Assembly: GCA_036268055.1 (NCBI GenBank)
Contig: DATAUW010000005.1
Location: forward strand, 62,001-126,000
DNA length: 64,000 bases
Reading direction: 5' to 3'
DNA from: Verrucomicrobiia bacterium
GTDB taxonomy: Bacteria > Verrucomicrobiota > Verrucomicrobiia > Limisphaerales > Pedosphaeraceae
Position numbers and translations under genes: made by a program. This document shows, one piece after another, positions 8,638 through 17,963 of the stretch. The notes beneath the pieces were generated by a model. It was not told the DNA's origin, made no database searches, and saw only the letters and a program-made list of their open reading frames with translations. How positions within the stretch are numbered: the first letter of the stretch is position 1; each line of letters begins with the position of its first letter.

Positions 8638-9813
8638 TCACGTGATCGCGGATTGTTGGTTTTTTAAATGAGTTGCCGCCGGGACAATGATGCCTCCCGC
8701 CGCCGTTCGGCGCGCGGTGATCGCCTGCATGATGCTTTCCGCGATTCGTTCCGCCGCCTGCGGTGAATGCCAAGCCCCAAGCGCAACGCACATCCGTTCG
8801 CGCGACGCCGTTTGTTGCGCCAGTTCGGAAATTTTTAGCGCGAGCATTTCGGCGGACGCGCCGCGTTGCCCGAGCAGAACGGCTGCGCCAGTTTTTTCAA
8901 AGGCGCGCGCGTTGTAAAATTGATGGTTATCTGTGGCCGCCGGAAACGGCACCAGCACGGAAGGCACGCGCATCGCCGCAAATTCCGCCAGCGATGACGC
9001 CCCCGCGCGGCTGATGGTCACGCTGGCTGCGCCAAGCGCCAAGTGCATCTCGCCAAAAAACGGTTTCACGACCGCGTGAATATTATGAGCGGCACAGGCG
9101 CGCTGAACTTTTTCGACATCGGTCGGGCCGGTGAGGTGAAACAACTGCCAACCTGCCAGTTGCTTTGCCAAAAACGGAAGCGTCGCGATCACCAAATCAT
9201 TCAAGCCGCTCGCACCTTGGCTGCCGCCGGTCACGAGCAACACTGGTTTCTGCGGATCTAATCCGAGCGCGGCCCGGCAGGCAGCAAGGTCCATCGGTTG
9301 AAATTGCGGGCGCACGGGTGTGCCGGTGACTTTTACATTGCGCGTATGTAAGCGCGTTGCGGCATCGGAGAATCCGACGAACGCCTCACTCACCACCCAG
9401 GACAGCCAGCGGTTAGCGCGGCCGGGAATGGTGTTGGATTCGTGCAGAAAAGTGGGAACGCCCAGGGATTTGCCCGCCAGCACCGGCGGGGCGCTGGTGA
9501 AACCGCCCATCGCCAAAACCGCCTCGGGCTTTTCCGCGGCGAAAAGTTTTTTGGCGGTGCGATACGATTGCGCGAAACCGCGAGCGAAGGCCAAATATTT
9601 TCCACGGGTCAATCCGATCGCAGGAAGCGTGGCGATTTGCACGCCGGTCGCGCCTTGCACGGCTTTCTGGTCCACCTCCTTGGGCGAGATCAAAAGCGTG
9701 ACCGCGCAGCCGCGCCGTTTCAATTCCTCGGCGACCGCCACGCCGGGAAAGAGATGTCCGCCCGTGCCACCGCATGCGATGGCCACCCGGGGCGCTGAGT
9801 TTTGGCTTTGCAT
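8638..9813 (-). CDS. murG: UDP-GlcNAc:undecaprenyl-PP-MurNAc-pentapeptide GlcNAc transferase
   Basis: This encodes 391 aa of the peripheral membrane glycosyltransferase (GT28) that makes lipid II from lipid I. The glycine-rich motif AIACGGTGGHLFPGVAVAEE is at the N-terminus. Two more conserved stretches are LLVTGGSQGASGLNDLV in the middle and VTISRAGASSLAEFAAMRVPSVLVPFP in the UDP-sugar-binding C-terminal half. The ATG shares a base with the ftsW stop (TGATG). The C-terminus is about 25 residues longer than usual, in a low-complexity stretch. Confidence 0.96.
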   Translation of the reverse strand: MQSQNSAPRVAIACGGTGGHLFPGVAVAEELKRRGCAVTLLISPKEVDQKAVQGATGVQIATLPAIGLTRGKYLAFARGFAQSYRTAKKLFAAEKPEAVLAMGGFTSAPPVLAGKSLGVPTFLHESNTIPGRANRWLSWVVSEAFVGFSDAATRLHTRNVKVTGTPVRPQFQPMDLAACRAALGLDPQKPVLLVTGGSQGASGLNDLVIATLPFLAKQLAGWQLFHLTGPTDVEKVQRACAAHNIHAVVKPFFGEMHLALGAASVTISRAGASSLAEFAAMRVPSVLVPFPAATDNHQFYNARAFEKTGAAVLLGQRGASAEMLALKISELAQQTASRERMCVALGAWHSPQAAERIAESIMQAITARRTAAGGIIVPAATHLKNQQSAIT

Positions 9814-10955
9814 CAGGACAGTTGGGAAACGCCACTTGGTTCCAAGGGGTCCGCGGAAATATCCGTTGCCGGCTGCAAGACGCGCGCGCGCCGTGCGATG
9901 CTCAATAAAATTCCAACGATGGTGAGCATCATGAGCAAATTCGAGCCGCCATAACTGATGAATGGCAGCGGCAAACCTTTATTCGGCAAGGTGCTGGTCA
10001 CGACGCCGATGTTGATGAATGCCTGCAATCCGATGAGGAACGTGATTCCGGTTCCGAGCAATAACCCGAAGTTGTCTTTCGATTTCAATGCGATATACAT
10101 ACCGCAAATCACCAGCAGCACGAACGTCATTACTACCAGCAGCGTGGCGATCAAACCCAATTCCTCGCCGACGATCGCGAAAATAAAATCCGTATTGTGC
10201 TCTGGCAAAAATCCAAGCTTCTCGCGGCTGTTGCCCAGACCCAAACCAGTCCAACCACCCGCGCCGAGGGCGATCATGCCTTGATTGGCTTGATAGCCGA
10301 TGTCCATTTTGTGTTTGTCAGCATCGAGCCAGGCGAGCATGCGTTTGGTGCGCATGGGATCGTGAATCAAAGAAATTAAAAACGCAGCGATGCCCATGAG
10401 CACAGGCGGCACGATGAATTTCCATCGCGCACCCGCGATGAACAACATCCCCGCCGTGACCATCGCCATCAAAATCGTCGTCCCGCGATCGGGCTCAACG
10501 AAAATCAAGGCGAGCACGGCTCCAATGAGCGCGCCGGGATAAAGAAATCCACGTTTCCAACAACCAAGCTGCCGTTGATAACGCTCGCCATACCACGCGA
10601 CTGTGATGATCAAAGCGATCTTGCCAAATTCCGAAGGCTCAAAACGAACACCGTGACCGAGACTGAACCAGCGGCGCGCGCCGTTGATTTTCAGCCCGAC
10701 GTGCGGCACGAGCACCAGCACGAGCAGGAGGACGGCGAAAGCGAGAATCGGCGCGAAATATTTTTTAAGAAGTGTATAATCAATACTGGCCGCCGTCACA
10801 CAACCGGCAAGACCGAGCACGCACCAGATCATCTGGTTTTGAAGATAGTGGCCCTTGTCCGCCATGCTCGAGCTATAAAGCATCACCATCCCCAGGGCCA
10901 GCAGGGAGGCGACACACAAAACCAAAGTTGTGGTGGCGGTTTTCATTTTATCCAA
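9813..10955 (-). CDS. ftsW: Peptidoglycan glycosyltransferase FtsW (SEDS family)
   Basis: This encodes 380 aa with about ten membrane helices. SEDS features include the signature GLGLGNSREKLGFLPEHNTDF followed by FAIVGEELG, and the C-terminal STLPNKGLPLPFISYGGSNL. FtsW polymerises lipid II into septal glycan strands with its partner FtsI, encoded in the same cluster. RodA is the alternative in this family, but position next to murG and within the dcw cluster favours FtsW. It is coupled to murG by a one-base overlap and lies 44 bp after the LysM gene. Confidence 0.95.
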   Translation of the reverse strand: MDKMKTATTTLVLCVASLLALGMVMLYSSSMADKGHYLQNQMIWCVLGLAGCVTAASIDYTLLKKYFAPILAFAVLLLVLVLVPHVGLKINGARRWFSLGHGVRFEPSEFGKIALIITVAWYGERYQRQLGCWKRGFLYPGALIGAVLALIFVEPDRGTTILMAMVTAGMLFIAGARWKFIVPPVLMGIAAFLISLIHDPMRTKRMLAWLDADKHKMDIGYQANQGMIALGAGGWTGLGLGNSREKLGFLPEHNTDFIFAIVGEELGLIATLLVVMTFVLLVICGMYIALKSKDNFGLLLGTGITFLIGLQAFINIGVVTSTLPNKGLPLPFISYGGSNLLMMLTIVGILLSIARRARVLQPATDISADPLEPSGVSQLS

Positions 10956-10999
10956 CCGGACGCCGGGGTGAGGTCACCCGGCGTCCGGCCATATATATA

Positions 11000-11800
11000 T
11001 CAGCGGGCAGCGCCTGAAGCCGGGACCGAGGGAATCGGAGCCGGTGCGGGCATCGGGTTCACTGGAGCCGGGATCGGCGCGGCGGTTGCGGAACTGTCGG
11101 TTGTCGCAGCGGTCGCAGGAGCCGACTTGGCCGGGACTTTCAATTTCTGGCCGACCTTGATTTTATCGGTCTTCAATTCATTCGCGGCGCGGATCAATTT
11201 GATCGTGCTGCCGTGTTCGTGAGCGATCTTCATCAGCGAATCACCCGGTTTCACGGTGACAATATTATCGCTGCCGCTGCTCATATCAGTCGCGTTCGCG
11301 GTGCTCGTGCTGCCCGAACTGCCAGCGGGAACCTGGAGCTTCTGGCCGACTTTCAATTTCGCCGGAGTGACGCCCGGATTTGCGGCTTCGACGTCCTTGA
11401 TCTTCACGTGAAATTTCTTGGCGATGGAATAGAACGAATCACCTTTGGCGACGACGTATTCCTGGCCAACCGGCGCGGGAGGCTCAGGAGGAGCGACTGG
11501 CGGCGGCGGCATTGGCGGCGGCGTGTTGGAAACCACGGCCAGCGGCGCGGAGTTGGAACTCATCGCCGGGACCGGCGGCAAATTCGTGTCAGGCGTCGGA
11601 TTCGTGCTGGTGTCCGACGAAGGCAGCGCGGCGGTGTCCGCCGCCGGCGCTTCCTTTTTGCAACCCTGGATCAGCAGCGGACTGATCACGAGAATGTTGA
11701 TGGCGAAAATCGAAAAAACCGCCACTTTCACGCGGGCGCGTTTTTTATTTTTTTGCTCCAATAGGGAGCCTTGTGGAACGAATGGATTTGGGTTGTTCAT
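11000..11800 (-). CDS. Membrane-anchored protein with two LysM domains
   Basis: This encodes 266 aa. A basic N-terminus (QKNKKRARVKVAV) is followed by a hydrophobic helix ending in a cysteine (FAINILVISPLLIQGC), either a membrane anchor or a weak lipobox. A Pro/Ala/Ser/Thr-rich linker runs to about residue 112. Two LysM domains follow, about 113-160 (EYVVAKGDSFYSIAKKFHVK; KLKVGQKLQVPAG) and 175-222 (VTVKPGDSLMKIAHEHGS; KIKVGQKLKVPAK). LysM binds GlcNAc-containing glycan, so the protein probably contacts the wall. It has no catalytic domain. Its place between murD and ftsW is unusual and suggests a role in wall growth or division, which is inference. Confidence 0.88.
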   Translation of the reverse strand: MNNPNPFVPQGSLLEQKNKKRARVKVAVFSIFAINILVISPLLIQGCKKEAPAADTAALPSSDTSTNPTPDTNLPPVPAMSSNSAPLAVVSNTPPPMPPPPVAPPEPPAPVGQEYVVAKGDSFYSIAKKFHVKIKDVEAANPGVTPAKLKVGQKLQVPAGSSGSTSTANATDMSSGSDNIVTVKPGDSLMKIAHEHGSTIKLIRAANELKTDKIKVGQKLKVPAKSAPATAATTDSSATAAPIPAPVNPMPAPAPIPSVPASGAAR

Positions 11801-11869
11801 TTAGCTTTGGCGCTCTTCAGCGTCCTTTCATTATTTCGAGGTGATGTTTTGGGTTTGGTTTTTTCGCCT

Positions 11870-11894
11870 CGGGTTTTTTCCTCAAAAAAACCCG
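11870..11894. other. Perfect hairpin between murD and the LysM gene
   Basis: A 25-bp inverted repeat has the arms CGGGTTTTTT and AAAAAACCCG. It lies in the 128-bp gap between the murD stop and the LysM gene, the largest gap inside the dcw cluster. On the reverse strand it is not followed by a T-run, so it is not a classic terminator. It could be an attenuator, an RNA-processing site or a transcript-stabilising stem. Confidence 0.5.
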
Positions 11895-11928
11895 GGGCAA
11901 ATTTAAATTTAAAATTTTAGTTTATGAT

Positions 11929-13356
11929 TCAATTTTTTCCGGCGGTTTCGTCCGGAGAAATTGCTTCGGATTTTTCCACGCCGCGCACGCCCGGTAATTG
12001 GTTCACTGCTTCGCGAAATACGTCACCCCGATGCTGGTAATTTCGAAACTGGTCAAAGCTCGGACAGGCTGGTGAAAGCAATATCACATCGCCGGCAACC
12101 GCATTTTTCGCCGCAAGTATGACAGCTTCTAACAACGAATCCGTGGCGGCGCAAGGAGTAAAAAGACTCCACGCCGCACGGATTTTTCCACTGGCTTCGC
12201 CGATGACAAATGCGCCTTTCACACGCTGGGAAATCAGCGGTCCGACGTAATGAAATTCCTGCCGCTTGTCCTTGCCGCCCGCGATCAGCCAGATGTTGGG
12301 ATCGCCGCCCGGCGCGGGCGAAACTGAGAGCAGCGCCTTGTGTAACGCATCCACATTCGTGGCCTTGGAATCGTTGATGTAAGTGACGCCGTTGATCTCC
12401 GCGATTTTTTCGAAGCGATGCGCGGCAGGCGCGTGCTGCTTGAGGACTTCGACCATGCCATCGAGCGGCAGGCGCAGCACATGTCCGGCGGCGAGCGCAG
12501 CCATCATGTTCTCGGCGTTGTGCGAGCCTTGCAAACGGCACTGGCTCATGTCGAGCAGCGGGCCGGACCAATCCGGTAAACGGCTGATGAGCAAACCGCG
12601 ATCGAGAAAAATATCGGCGCGACGATTGTTTGCGCTGAAGGTGATGACCTTCGCGGGAATTTCAATATTCAGCGCGCGCAATTCGGCGAGGGTCTCGCTT
12701 TGAACAATGGCCCAATCGAAAGCTTGCTGGTTCTCAAATAATTTCGCCGTCGCCCGGACATAAGCGGAATGGTTGGGATAACGGTCCAGGTGGTCAGGCG
12801 TGATATTCAAAAGCACCGCAACCGCCGGGCGAAAAAATTGCGTCGTCTCGAGTTGAAACGCATTCAACTGGAAGATGAGAAAATCAACATCGCCAGCCTC
12901 GAGCACGGTGGAGCAGACGGGGCGCGCGCCATGGCCGCACACGACGGTCTTGCGCTGGCTGTGCAAAAGAATTTGTTCGAGCATTTCGCTGGTCGTACCT
13001 TTGCCGTTCGTGCCGGCGATGGCGATGTTCAGGCAGCGGGCGTGTTGATAGCCGAGTTCAAATTCGCCGATGACCGGCACCTGGCGCTTACCGAGTTCAC
13101 GCAGGATGGGAGCAGCGCCGTCCACGGCGGGACTGGTGATGGCAAGACTGAATTCGCCCTTGGGCATTTTGGCCACGCCCAATTTCACTTCAACGCCGAG
13201 TTGGCGAAGCTTGCCCGCTTCGGTGCGCAACTCGGCAGTGTCGGCGAGATCCATAGCGGTGACTTTCGCGCCGTTCTTGCGCAACAGTCCGCACGCGGCG
13301 CGGCCCCGCTGGCCGAGGCCCACCACCAACACGTGTTTGTCTTGTAATTCGTGCAT
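11929..13356 (-). CDS. murD: UDP-N-acetylmuramoyl-L-alanine--D-glutamate ligase
   Basis: This encodes 475 aa of the cytoplasmic Mur ligase that adds D-glutamate. The N-terminal Rossmann-like domain (VLVVGLGQRGRAACGLLRKNG) is followed by the ATP-binding P-loop AIAGTNGKGTTSEMLEQIL. The central motifs LLNITPDHLDRYP and YINDSKATNVDALHKAL are MurD-type, and the C-terminal domain has WLIAGGKDKRQEF and LLSPACPSFDQFRNYQHRG. The last two motifs separate it from MurC, MurE and MurF. It starts 7 bp after the mraY stop. The C-terminal tail (about 20 residues) is extra. Confidence 0.96.
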   Translation of the reverse strand: MHELQDKHVLVVGLGQRGRAACGLLRKNGAKVTAMDLADTAELRTEAGKLRQLGVEVKLGVAKMPKGEFSLAITSPAVDGAAPILRELGKRQVPVIGEFELGYQHARCLNIAIAGTNGKGTTSEMLEQILLHSQRKTVVCGHGARPVCSTVLEAGDVDFLIFQLNAFQLETTQFFRPAVAVLLNITPDHLDRYPNHSAYVRATAKLFENQQAFDWAIVQSETLAELRALNIEIPAKVITFSANNRRADIFLDRGLLISRLPDWSGPLLDMSQCRLQGSHNAENMMAALAAGHVLRLPLDGMVEVLKQHAPAAHRFEKIAEINGVTYINDSKATNVDALHKALLSVSPAPGGDPNIWLIAGGKDKRQEFHYVGPLISQRVKGAFVIGEASGKIRAAWSLFTPCAATDSLLEAVILAAKNAVAGDVILLSPACPSFDQFRNYQHRGDVFREAVNQLPGVRGVEKSEAISPDETAGKN

Positions 13357-13363
13357 CGAAATT

Positions 13364-14512
13364 TTAGCGAATCTTCAAACTGCTCAACGCCACCACCGCG
13401 AACAGCACGCACAAAATATAAAAGCGCGTGACGACCTGCGTTTCATGCCAGTTCTTTTTTTCAAAATGATGATGGATCGGCGCCATTAAAAAAATCCGTT
13501 TGCCCGTGCCATAGCGTTTGCGCGTGTAGCGAAAATAACTGGTTTGCAAAATCACCGAGCCCGCTTCCATGACGAATACGCCGCCCGCGATGACCAGCAC
13601 GAGCGGCTGATGGATAAGCACCGCGACAATTCCCAGCGCGCCACCGAGCGCGAGCGAGCCGGTATCGCCCATGAACACTTGCGCCGGATGGCAGTTGAAC
13701 CATAAAAATCCCAAACCGGCGCCGCAAAGCGCCGCGCAAAAAACCGTTAATTCGCCCGCGCCCGAGACATGCGGGATTTGCAGGTAGGCAGCCATTTTCA
13801 CGTTGCCCGCGACATAGGTCATGATCAAAAACACGAACGACACGATGAGCGTGCAACCGATGGCGAGGCCATCGAGGCCATCGGTCAAGTTCACGGCGTT
13901 CGAGCTGCCCACAATAGTCAGCGCGGTCAGCACGATTCCGATTCCGGTCGCGCCGGTCGCGACGGGATGTTTGTAAAATGGCACCATAATTTCAGTGATC
14001 AACATCTGCGTGGCGGGCGAATACCACAAATAAATTCCGATAAAAAGCGCCAGGGCGATCTGCACCCAAAGTTTGACGCGGGACTTCGCACCCGCGCTGC
14101 TCGCTTTGGTTATCTTCGTATAGTCATCGTAAAATCCCAACGACGCCAGCACCACAACTGACAAAACGGTCAACAACACGGGCGTGTTCCATTGCGCCCA
14201 CAACAGGGTCGTCAAATTCAACGTCAATACGATCAGCAATCCGCCCATCGTCGGCGTGCCAAATTTTTTCGGCTCGCGTCCCGTTAGGTTGCCAGCCACT
14301 TCCGCGCGGTCGCGATAATTTTGGCCGAAGCTCAGTTCCTTCAGCCACGCGATGACCTTCGGCCCGAACCACAAACTTAGCAGCAACGCTGTGACTGCCG
14401 CTCCCGCCGTGCGAAATGTGATGTAGCGAAACAACCGCAACGAGGACAACTCGGATTCCCAAGGCGTGCCTACGGATTTTTCCATCAAGTATTGACTCAA
14501 ATAATAAAGCAT
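13364..14512 (-). CDS. mraY: Phospho-N-acetylmuramoyl-pentapeptide transferase
   Basis: This encodes 382 aa, an integral membrane enzyme with about ten helices that makes lipid I from UDP-MurNAc-pentapeptide and undecaprenyl phosphate. The catalytic and Mg-binding motifs are present: KKFGTPTMGGLLIV, LGFYDDYTKITK, NAVNLTDGLDGLAIG, and the C-terminal MAPIHHHFEKKNWHETQVV. The N-terminus (MLYYLSQYLMEKS) is typical. It lies directly next to murF with no spacer and 7 bp before murD. Confidence 0.97.
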   Translation of the reverse strand: MLYYLSQYLMEKSVGTPWESELSSLRLFRYITFRTAGAAVTALLLSLWFGPKVIAWLKELSFGQNYRDRAEVAGNLTGREPKKFGTPTMGGLLIVLTLNLTTLLWAQWNTPVLLTVLSVVVLASLGFYDDYTKITKASSAGAKSRVKLWVQIALALFIGIYLWYSPATQMLITEIMVPFYKHPVATGATGIGIVLTALTIVGSSNAVNLTDGLDGLAIGCTLIVSFVFLIMTYVAGNVKMAAYLQIPHVSGAGELTVFCAALCGAGLGFLWFNCHPAQVFMGDTGSLALGGALGIVAVLIHQPLVLVIAGGVFVMEAGSVILQTSYFRYTRKRYGTGKRIFLMAPIHHHFEKKNWHETQVVTRFYILCVLFAVVALSSLKIR

Positions 14513-15904
14513 TCAGACCTTCGCTTCGCCGGACGACCGCAACGCTTCCGCGAGCCGCTCCAGGCGCGTGGCGCGAGACGCCTTCAACAGCATCACATCG
14601 CCCGCCTTCAGAAATTGTTTCACTGATTCCACCGCCGTCATCGGGTCACTAAATTCGCCGACATTTTTTAATCCCGCTGTCCGCGCCGCGTGCGCCATGA
14701 CTCCGGCCATTTTTCCCACCGCAAATAACTGTTCGACGCCGGACTCAGCCGCGCGGCGTCCGACTTCTTCGTGGCCAGCCTGGCTGTGCGCGCCCAATTC
14801 GCCCATGTCGCCCAGCACCGCCACCCGCCGTCCCGCGCACGGCATCCGCCGCAAAGTTTCCAATGCCGCCGCCATCGAATCAGCATTGGCGTTATAGGCA
14901 TCATCCAGCACGCAAATACCATTCCAAATCCACGTTTGGAGTCGCATTTTCGCAGGTTTCGCGCCGGCCAAGCCGTGCAAAATTTCTTCCCGCGTCAAAC
15001 CAAGTTCCGCGCCGACCGCCACCGCGAATAACGCATTCACCACCTGGTGATTCCCGAGCAAACTGATGCGGTATTCGCCACTAAATTCTTTCTTCGGCGC
15101 GCCCACCCAAAACCGGCTGCCACTCGCATCCATCTCTATGTCGCTGGCACACCAATCGTTGCCGTTGCTGATGCCGATTCGGACGACACTTGCGGCGCAC
15201 CGTTTTGCGATGGTTTCGGTCCAATCACTGTCGCCATTGATAAAAAGTTTGCCATCGTGCGGCAGCATTTCGGCCAGCGAACCTTCTTCCGCCGCTACCC
15301 CCGCAAGATCATGGAAAAATTCCAGGTGCTCGCGGCCAATGCTCGTAATCACACCGAATCGCGGCTGGATCATGTCAATTAACGGAGCCAATTCGCCCGG
15401 ATGATTCGTTCCTGCTTCCAGCACAGCGGCTTGCGTCATTTGGTCGAGCTTCAACAATGTGACCGGCACACCAATATCATTGTTGAAACTTGCTTCGCTC
15501 CAGACGGTTTTGAATTTTTGACTCAAGACCGATGCCAATAATTCTTTCGTGCTGGTTTTGCCATTCGAGCCACCCACCGCAATCACCGGAAGCTCGAAAT
15601 CTTTCCGGTAACGCGCGGCGAATCTGCCCAGCGCCTGCCGCGTATTGTCCACGGCGATGACACCGCATTTCAAACCACTGGGCACTCGTCCGCGTTCGGC
15701 GACCACCGCCGTCACACCTTTTCCCGCGACTTCCGCCAAAAAATCGTGGCCATCAAATCGCTCGCCCGCGATGGCGAAAAACAAATCGCCCGGCTGCGCG
15801 TGCCGCGAATCGGAACCAACCCGATGCGCGAGTGTCTCGGGCGCCGCGCCGGTGAGTTCACCGCCGCAAGCTTCAGCCACATATTTCAAAGAACGAGAAT
15901 CCAT
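14513..15904 (-). CDS. murF: UDP-N-acetylmuramoyl-tripeptide--D-alanyl-D-alanine ligase
   Basis: This encodes 463 aa. The Mur ligase N-terminal domain (SDSRHAQPGDLFFAIAGERF) precedes the P-loop AVGGSNGKTSTKELLASVLS. The central domain carries EAGTNHPGELAPLIDMIQP and TSIGREHLEFF. LDDAYNANADSMAAALETL is a MurF-type motif, seen just before the C-terminal domain (AVLGDMGELGAHS). The enzyme adds D-Ala-D-Ala to the UDP-MurNAc-tripeptide. murE would normally lie between ftsI and this gene, but only 40 bp separate them. Confidence 0.95.
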   Translation of the reverse strand: MDSRSLKYVAEACGGELTGAAPETLAHRVGSDSRHAQPGDLFFAIAGERFDGHDFLAEVAGKGVTAVVAERGRVPSGLKCGVIAVDNTRQALGRFAARYRKDFELPVIAVGGSNGKTSTKELLASVLSQKFKTVWSEASFNNDIGVPVTLLKLDQMTQAAVLEAGTNHPGELAPLIDMIQPRFGVITSIGREHLEFFHDLAGVAAEEGSLAEMLPHDGKLFINGDSDWTETIAKRCAASVVRIGISNGNDWCASDIEMDASGSRFWVGAPKKEFSGEYRISLLGNHQVVNALFAVAVGAELGLTREEILHGLAGAKPAKMRLQTWIWNGICVLDDAYNANADSMAAALETLRRMPCAGRRVAVLGDMGELGAHSQAGHEEVGRRAAESGVEQLFAVGKMAGVMAHAARTAGLKNVGEFSDPMTAVESVKQFLKAGDVMLLKASRATRLERLAEALRSSGEAKV

Positions 15905-15944
15905 TTTCCATCGCCGAACGATCGGTTGTTCGGCATCGCCAAAA

Positions 15945-17897
15945 TTATTGCATTCGCGCCATCACGGCGTGCGTGGTCGCCTCACTCACGGTCGTCGGAG
16001 CCGACGATGGCGGCGCGGACATTTCCGGCAACCCAGTCGCGTTACCTTTGTCCGGGCGGATGTTCAAATAATTCGCCGCTTGCACTGCGATCTCTTTGAA
16101 GACCGGCGCTGCGGCAATGCCCCCTACGTGCCCGTCATGCGGCGCGTCCAGACCGACATAAATGCAAATCTCGGGATTGTCTGCCGGAAAAAATCCGATG
16201 AACGATGCAAAGAATTTTTCATTGCTGTAAGTGTGGCCATCGTTTTCCTGCGCGGTACCGGTTTTGCCCGCGACGGTATAATTCGTCATCGCCGCGCCGA
16301 TCGCCGTGCCGTCGCTGGTCACCACGCTCTTCAACGCTTCAGTCATGTCACGCGCCGCTTCTTCGCTGATCACGCGGCGGACTTGCTGCGGATAATATTT
16401 CACCGCCACTGTTCCGTCCGATTCCACCAAACGGTCCACCAACATCGGCTGCATCAGCACGCCTTTGTTCGCGACCGCGCTCATCGCCATCGCCATTTGC
16501 AAACAGGTGACGCCGACTTCATGGCCCATCGGAATGCGCGAGATGGAAAGTTTGGTCCAGTTGGTTACGTTGTGCACGATGCCTCGCGATTCGGCCGGCA
16601 ACGGAATGCCCGTCGAAGTTCCAAAACCAAAACCGCGCATATAATCATACACTCGTTGTTCGCCCATCAAAATTCCGATCTTCGCCGCGCCAATGTTGGA
16701 CGACTTCGTGATGATTTCCTTCACCGGAATGATGCCGCAGGTGGTGATGTGATCGTGCAGCCATTTTCCCGCGTAGAAAAATTTCCCGTGCTGGCAGTCG
16801 AATTCGTCCGTGAGCTTGACGGTGTGATCATTCAACGCGCCGGAAACCACGACAATCTTGAAAGTCGAGCCGGGTTCTTCCACGTCGGTGATGATGCGAT
16901 TGTTTCTCGCCGCCACGGGATACGCGCCGGGATTGTTCGGATCATAATTCGGCAGCGTGGCCATCGCCAAAATTTCTCCCGTGCGCGGGCGGATGATCAT
17001 GCCGGAAATGCTCACCGGCGAATGTTTTCTCATGCCGTCTGCGAGTGACGATTCCACGATGCTTTGCAGCACGGAATCAATCGTGAGCACCACATTCAAA
17101 CCGTCGTGCGGCGCGACTTCCTGTTCGCGCAACGTAACCACTTCGCGGTCGCGGCTATCGCGTTCGGTCAAACGCCAGCCGGGAACACCGCGCAACTTGC
17201 CATCGAATTTACGCTCGATGCCATCCACGCCGACCGAGACTTGCTCGCGCACGCCGTTGTTAGTTTCGTCGGCGATGCCCATGTAACCGATAACGTGCGC
17301 GGCGAGCAGGCCGTTGGGATAATTGCGCAACTGATCGTCAACCGGATCGGTGAAAATCGCTTTCGTGCGCAAATCGCGCAGCGCGGCCTGGTCTTTTTTT
17401 GAAAGACGTTTTTCATCCAGGCCGAAGGAAAGATTTGTCATCGTCTCCTGAATTTTTTCCCAGGTGTCGCTGGAAACTTTGCGTTTCAGCAGCACATATT
17501 TGACCGGAATATCTTTTCCATTTTTTACGGATTGAGTGCGCGGCGTGATGCGCTTTTCCAAATCGTTTTCCGGCAACGCGAGCAAAGGCGCGATTGCCTG
17601 CGCCACGGCGGAGACGTGATTGCTGAGCAGCGAAGGATCAGCGCAAACCGTTTTGACGAACACGCTGGTGGCGAGCAGATTGTTTTTGCAATCGAGGATG
17701 TCACCGCGGCGCGGTTCGAGGCGGAAAGTATATTGGGTATTGCTGCGCGCTTCCTTCGACAATTCGCCGTGGCGGACCACCTGCAAGTCCACGAGACGAT
17801 AGCCCAGCCCCGCGAAAGCCATCGCGAGCAGGACGGTCAACCAGACCAGCCGTTTAAATTGCAGTTTCTTTACCATTGTCGAAAAGCTTTTTACCAA
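15945..17897 (-). CDS. ftsI: Septal peptidoglycan transpeptidase FtsI (PBP3)
   Basis: This encodes 650 aa; a second ATG at 17876 gives 643 aa. A single N-terminal helix (LVWLTVLLAMAFAGLGYRLV) anchors it in the membrane. The PBP dimerisation domain starts with FRLEPRRGDILDCKNNLLAT. The class B penicillin-binding domain has the three active-site motifs: STFK with the catalytic Ser (EEPGSTFKIVVV), SSN (ITKSSNIGAAKIG) and KTG (VAGKTGTAQEN). The enzyme cross-links septal peptidoglycan with FtsW. It lies 66 bp after the ftsL-like gene. The C-terminus is Pro/Ser/Thr-rich and there is no PASTA domain. Confidence 0.95.
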   Translation of the reverse strand: MVKSFSTMVKKLQFKRLVWLTVLLAMAFAGLGYRLVDLQVVRHGELSKEARSNTQYTFRLEPRRGDILDCKNNLLATSVFVKTVCADPSLLSNHVSAVAQAIAPLLALPENDLEKRITPRTQSVKNGKDIPVKYVLLKRKVSSDTWEKIQETMTNLSFGLDEKRLSKKDQAALRDLRTKAIFTDPVDDQLRNYPNGLLAAHVIGYMGIADETNNGVREQVSVGVDGIERKFDGKLRGVPGWRLTERDSRDREVVTLREQEVAPHDGLNVVLTIDSVLQSIVESSLADGMRKHSPVSISGMIIRPRTGEILAMATLPNYDPNNPGAYPVAARNNRIITDVEEPGSTFKIVVVSGALNDHTVKLTDEFDCQHGKFFYAGKWLHDHITTCGIIPVKEIITKSSNIGAAKIGILMGEQRVYDYMRGFGFGTSTGIPLPAESRGIVHNVTNWTKLSISRIPMGHEVGVTCLQMAMAMSAVANKGVLMQPMLVDRLVESDGTVAVKYYPQQVRRVISEEAARDMTEALKSVVTSDGTAIGAAMTNYTVAGKTGTAQENDGHTYSNEKFFASFIGFFPADNPEICIYVGLDAPHDGHVGGIAAAPVFKEIAVQAANYLNIRPDKGNATGLPEMSAPPSSAPTTVSEATTHAVMARMQ

Positions 17898-17963
17898 CCG
17901 CCCGCATACCCATCGGTTCCTCGGCCGACGAGCCTTGCGGGCGGCGGTAAAAAAATCGTTGCC

